From: Muribaculum gordoncarteri
GTDB lineage: Bacteria > Bacteroidota > Bacteroidia > Bacteroidales > Muribaculaceae
DNA length: 64,000 bases
Assembly (NCBI RefSeq): GCF_004803695.1
Contig: NZ_CP039393.1
Span: forward strand, 186,001-250,000
Direction of reading: 5' to 3'
Positions within the stretch are counted from its first letter, which is position 1; every line of letters starts with the position of its first letter. Below, piece after piece: positions 60,890 to 64,000 of the stretch. The position numbers and the translations under genes are program-made. The notes below the pieces were generated by a model. That model searched no databases, was not told the origin of the DNA, and saw only the letters and a list, made by a program, of their open reading frames with translations.

Positions 60890-63800
60890 ATGAGAAAAAC
60901 TTTTTTGAAAGTTTCGCTATTCTCATTTCTTGCACTGGGAATGTCAACTGCTTTTGTTGGCTGTAAGGACTACGATGACGACATCGACCAGTTGAGAACT
61001 GAAATAGCAGCAAACAAGACTGCGATTGAGGCTATCAATCAGAAGATCTCGCAGGGAGCTATCCTTAATTCGGTTGTACCTACTGAGGACGGCAAGGGTA
61101 TCGTTATCTCCGTTACTAAGGACGGTAACACTCAGACCTACACCATTAAGAACGGACAGGACGGAACTACCGCTCAGGTTTGGGACATCCGCGAAGTTGA
61201 CGGAAAGGCTTACTGGTTCAAGAATGGTGAAAACACCGGTATCGAAGCTCAGGGCAAGGACGGTGTTGGAACCCCCGGCGCAACAGGCGCACCCGGTAAC
61301 TACTGGGCTCCTAACGAAGAGGGCACAAAGCTTGAAGAATATGCTTGGAATGCAGAAGCTAAGAAGTATGAAAAGACCGGTAAGTCAGTTGATATCGCAA
61401 TCACTGTAGAGGGTGACAAGACTCCCGGCATTACTGCTGTTGCTGACGCTAACTACGTTTACTTGACCGGCGTTCAGACCGGTACCGACGAAGCCGGCAA
61501 GCCCATCTATGGCACTGTAGCTATTTCTCGTAACGGTCTTCTCCGCGGCCTCGTTTTCATACCCGACTTGTATGAAGCAGGTGTTGAAGCATCACGTTAC
61601 GTTTATGCTCCTGTTAAGTTTATGGATCCTCAGGCTGCAGGCAAGACAATTGCTGCTGATGCAAACAATGAGGAACTTAAGGTTGAGAACACACTTCCGA
61701 AGGATTGGAAGTATAGCATTCCCGCTGCTGCAAAGGAAACTTACATCTATCCTATCCAGCACGTTAATTACGAACTTAACCCTGCTAACGCTAACATCGA
61801 GAAGCTCGCTTACAATATTATCGTTGACGACAAGGAATTCCTTCAGGGAAGCCGTGCTGCCGATGAGCCTACTATGGTATTCGAGGTAGTTAACAACGAC
61901 CTCGTTAAGCCCGTAAGCAAGAACGGTAACCTCAATGTTCCCTACAAGGCTACTAAGGGTGCAGAACTCGTTAAGTATCTTGAGGCAGGTAAGGATGGTG
62001 AGCTTACAGTAATGGCTCTTGAGGCTACTGTTAAGGAAGACGATAAGGTGACTTCAAACTACTCAGCTATCGTTCCCGCAGTTCGCAAGCTTCAGGCTAT
62101 TTCATTCACTACCGCTTCTACTTACACTACTAAGGAAGCTCACAACCTCGAACTCTACAGCGATGGTGAAAAGGCAGTTTCTAACGTAGCTTCTATCATG
62201 TGGAAGTATAACGGCGGTAATCTTGACCTCGCTTCTAAGCTGCAGGTATGCTATACTCAGGCTGATTTCAAGGCACCTGCTGCTAATGCTGAGCACAAGT
62301 TCATGACTCTTGCCGAACTTGCTGACTATGGTTTGACAGTTAAATATTCACTCCTTGCCTACAAGGTAGGAAACAGCGAAACTGTAGAATCACAGTATGC
62401 AACAATCAACGAAAATGGTGTTCTTACTCCTATGCACATTGGCGATAACGGAACTCCCGTTGCCAACGGTACAGGCGACAACGCTGCCGGTATCTCTTCA
62501 GTTAACCGTCGTCCGGTAGTTGTTGTTACTATCGTTAACGCTGAGGGTAAGGTTGTTCTTGCCGGTTATGCTAAGATTCAGTACACCAACACTGTTGATC
62601 CCGTTGTTAAGGGCTTCGTTCTCAACCCCGGAGCTGCTGCACTTCCTTACCTCTGCTCAACCGAAGTAGAGAGCACTTGGGAACAGTGGAGCGGTAAGCT
62701 TCTCGAGGCTATGGACATCAAGCTTGACCACAGCAACTTCAGCGAAAACTACACTTGGGCAGAAGATGGCAAGACTTATGTAGCCGTTACAGCCGATGGT
62801 AAGACTACTTACAAAGATGTTGCTACAATTACTCCTGCTGTTTCTTACGGTACTATCGTATTTGACGATGATGAATTTGCCGCAAGCGCCAACGGTGTAT
62901 TGACTTGGACTGCAACTGCTGCTCAGCAGAAGGCTATCTTCGATGCTAACGCTGAACACAAGATCACTCTTTACACTAAGTTCAACTCAGTTAAGGGTAC
63001 AGGCGACCTCTATGTAGGTCTTGAAATGACTGTCCTTCCTGCTCCTACTGCTACTTACGGTGTTAAATACACTAACCAGTGGTATGCTAACAGCAAGGGT
63101 GTTGCTGAATCACGTGTAAACGTAAACGTTCCCTATCCCAGCACAAGTGCAACCAATGTATTGAGCTATAAAAAGGAACTTAACGAATACTTCGTTGAAA
63201 ATACAGTTAAGGTAACTCCTGCCGGTACAGGTTATGACTGGGCTACCGCTCTTAAGGATCTTCCTTTGGCTTACTCTTACAGGCTTTCAGCTGTTCAGCC
63301 TAAGATTGTAAAGGGTGACAAGGAATATCAGTTGGTTGCCGATGGAAACAACCTCAAGGTTGGTACCGTAACTATCGCAACTCTTAATGCTGCTGGTGAG
63401 CTCGTTTATGCTCCCGGTGCTACTGCAGCTGCCGACAACAATACACTTGCTAAGGAAATCCTCAACCTCTTCGGTCACAACGAGGCTTATCCTAACTGGA
63501 CTTACGCTAACGTAGAAATCGCTTCTACTTATGGCGATTGCAAGCTTCCCTTCGATGGCATTCTGTCATTTGAATCTCGCTTCCTCCGTCCTATCGACGT
63601 TAACAATGGTCAGGGCGTAGAATTTGAGGACGCTGTTGCCGACGGTGACGCTGAGCCTTTGGCTAAGTTCTTCACTTTGAGCGACTGGCGTGACAAGGCA
63701 CTCTTCACTGTAAATGCAGCCGGTGTTGCCACTGCAGCTACTGAGAACGGTGTTAACCTCTACAACTACTATCAGATTGCTACTGTTGCATTCGATAAGA

Positions 63801-64000
63801 ACAAGGTTCAGGTTCAGGATGGTTTTAACTGGTACACTATGGACAAGCTCCCCGGTCTTGACCTTAAGCTTGTAGGTAAGGATGGTGCTACTGTTACTAC
63901 TACTGCCGGTGTATCAACCGCTTCTATCGCAACTGTTGCTGATCTTAACAAGCTTGACCTTGTATGGTACAACAACTCAGGTACAACTAAGGAGTTCAAC
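60890..64000 (+). CDS. giant surface lipoprotein with PL29-N-type start (partial, at least 1037 aa)
   Basis: Open from the ATG at 60890 to the window end (1037 codons, no stop). Lipoprotein signal MRKTFLKVSLFSFLALGMS then FVGC (cysteine 24). Next comes a short coiled coil (DDDIDQLRTEIAANKTAIEA) and a TKDGNTQTYTIKNGQDG module with collagen-like GxY triplets (GKDGVGTPGATGAPG). This start is annotated in related genomes as 'PL29 lyase N-terminal domain'; no lyase domain is seen. The rest is beta-rich, repeats AEHK..T phrases, and uses few codons (AAG, GCT, GTT, AAC), a sign of very high expression. Possibly an S-layer-like surface protein. Confidence 0.85.
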   Translation, partial: MRKTFLKVSLFSFLALGMSTAFVGCKDYDDDIDQLRTEIAANKTAIEAINQKISQGAILNSVVPTEDGKGIVISVTKDGNTQTYTIKNGQDGTTAQVWDIREVDGKAYWFKNGENTGIEAQGKDGVGTPGATGAPGNYWAPNEEGTKLEEYAWNAEAKKYEKTGKSVDIAITVEGDKTPGITAVADANYVYLTGVQTGTDEAGKPIYGTVAISRNGLLRGLVFIPDLYEAGVEASRYVYAPVKFMDPQAAGKTIAADANNEELKVENTLPKDWKYSIPAAAKETYIYPIQHVNYELNPANANIEKLAYNIIVDDKEFLQGSRAADEPTMVFEVVNNDLVKPVSKNGNLNVPYKATKGAELVKYLEAGKDGELTVMALEATVKEDDKVTSNYSAIVPAVRKLQAISFTTASTYTTKEAHNLELYSDGEKAVSNVASIMWKYNGGNLDLASKLQVCYTQADFKAPAANAEHKFMTLAELADYGLTVKYSLLAYKVGNSETVESQYATINENGVLTPMHIGDNGTPVANGTGDNAAGISSVNRRPVVVVTIVNAEGKVVLAGYAKIQYTNTVDPVVKGFVLNPGAAALPYLCSTEVESTWEQWSGKLLEAMDIKLDHSNFSENYTWAEDGKTYVAVTADGKTTYKDVATITPAVSYGTIVFDDDEFAASANGVLTWTATAAQQKAIFDANAEHKITLYTKFNSVKGTGDLYVGLEMTVLPAPTATYGVKYTNQWYANSKGVAESRVNVNVPYPSTSATNVLSYKKELNEYFVENTVKVTPAGTGYDWATALKDLPLAYSYRLSAVQPKIVKGDKEYQLVADGNNLKVGTVTIATLNAAGELVYAPGATAAADNNTLAKEILNLFGHNEAYPNWTYANVEIASTYGDCKLPFDGILSFESRFLRPIDVNNGQGVEFEDAVADGDAEPLAKFFTLSDWRDKALFTVNAAGVATAATENGVNLYNYYQIATVAFDKNKVQVQDGFNWYTMDKLPGLDLKLVGKDGATVTTTAGVSTASIATVADLNKLDLVWYNNSGTTKEFN

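Overview
The window looks like chromosome of a Bacteroidales bacterium, probably from the Muribaculaceae/Bacteroides side of the order. The signs are Bacteroidetes-type promoters (TAnnTTTG, sometimes with TTG about 20 nt upstream) before many genes, little Shine-Dalgarno sequence, many lipoproteins, paired fimbrillin/DUF5119 genes, GH3, GH43 and GH97 enzymes, a two-gene ThrE exporter, and a large surface lipoprotein of the kind annotated as 'PL29 lyase N-terminal domain' in gut Bacteroidales. No rRNA, tRNA, CRISPR array or prophage was recognised. The only complete mobile element is one IS4-family insertion sequence.

Layout. 1-4836 (+): end of a glycosyltransferase, two lipoproteins, a SUI1 factor and an AddA-like helicase-nuclease. 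4810-7390 (-): thioesterase, HAD phosphatase and histidine kinase in one operon. 7476-10885 (-): a GH3 enzyme with an unusual N-terminal DUF1573 domain, and a DUF488 protein. 11044-20432 (-): an eight-gene Ser/Thr phosphosignalling operon. It encodes three FHA proteins (one fused to a membrane-anchored trypsin-like protease), two Ser/Thr kinases, a PP2C phosphatase, a WG-repeat protein and a secreted protein of unknown function. One of the kinases has an in-frame stop at its catalytic loop. 20699-28548: CrcB, GH43, split ThrE exporter, LysR regulator, porin, MtnN-LuxS (AI-2 synthesis) and an AlbA_2 protein. 28627-30357: a candidate structured RNA, then thioredoxin, a C39-like/VKOR membrane protein and a 56-aa ORF. 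30417-38047: threonine aldolase, tricorn-like protease, PfkB kinase, FucP-like MFS transporter and an EamA transporter. 38117-42034 and 47871-49939 (-): two fimbrial loci, separated by rluA, topA and dnaX. 50113-57545: acetyltransferase, a frameshifted GH97, MATE, OPT and LrgAB transporters. 57809-58503 (+): an operon of three tiny related peptides. 58504-60320: a GC-rich, repeat-filled tract carrying the IS. 60321-64000: a short helix-turn-helix regulator with a G8 tract that cuts off its C-terminus, back to back with a very large, codon-biased surface lipoprotein that runs off the window.

The best candidates for undescribed biology are the FHA/kinase/phosphatase/protease operon (with its nonsense codon), the three-peptide operon, and the homopolymer-switched regulator whose promoter overlaps that of the giant surface protein. 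All functional statements rest on motif recognition by eye; no database search was run.
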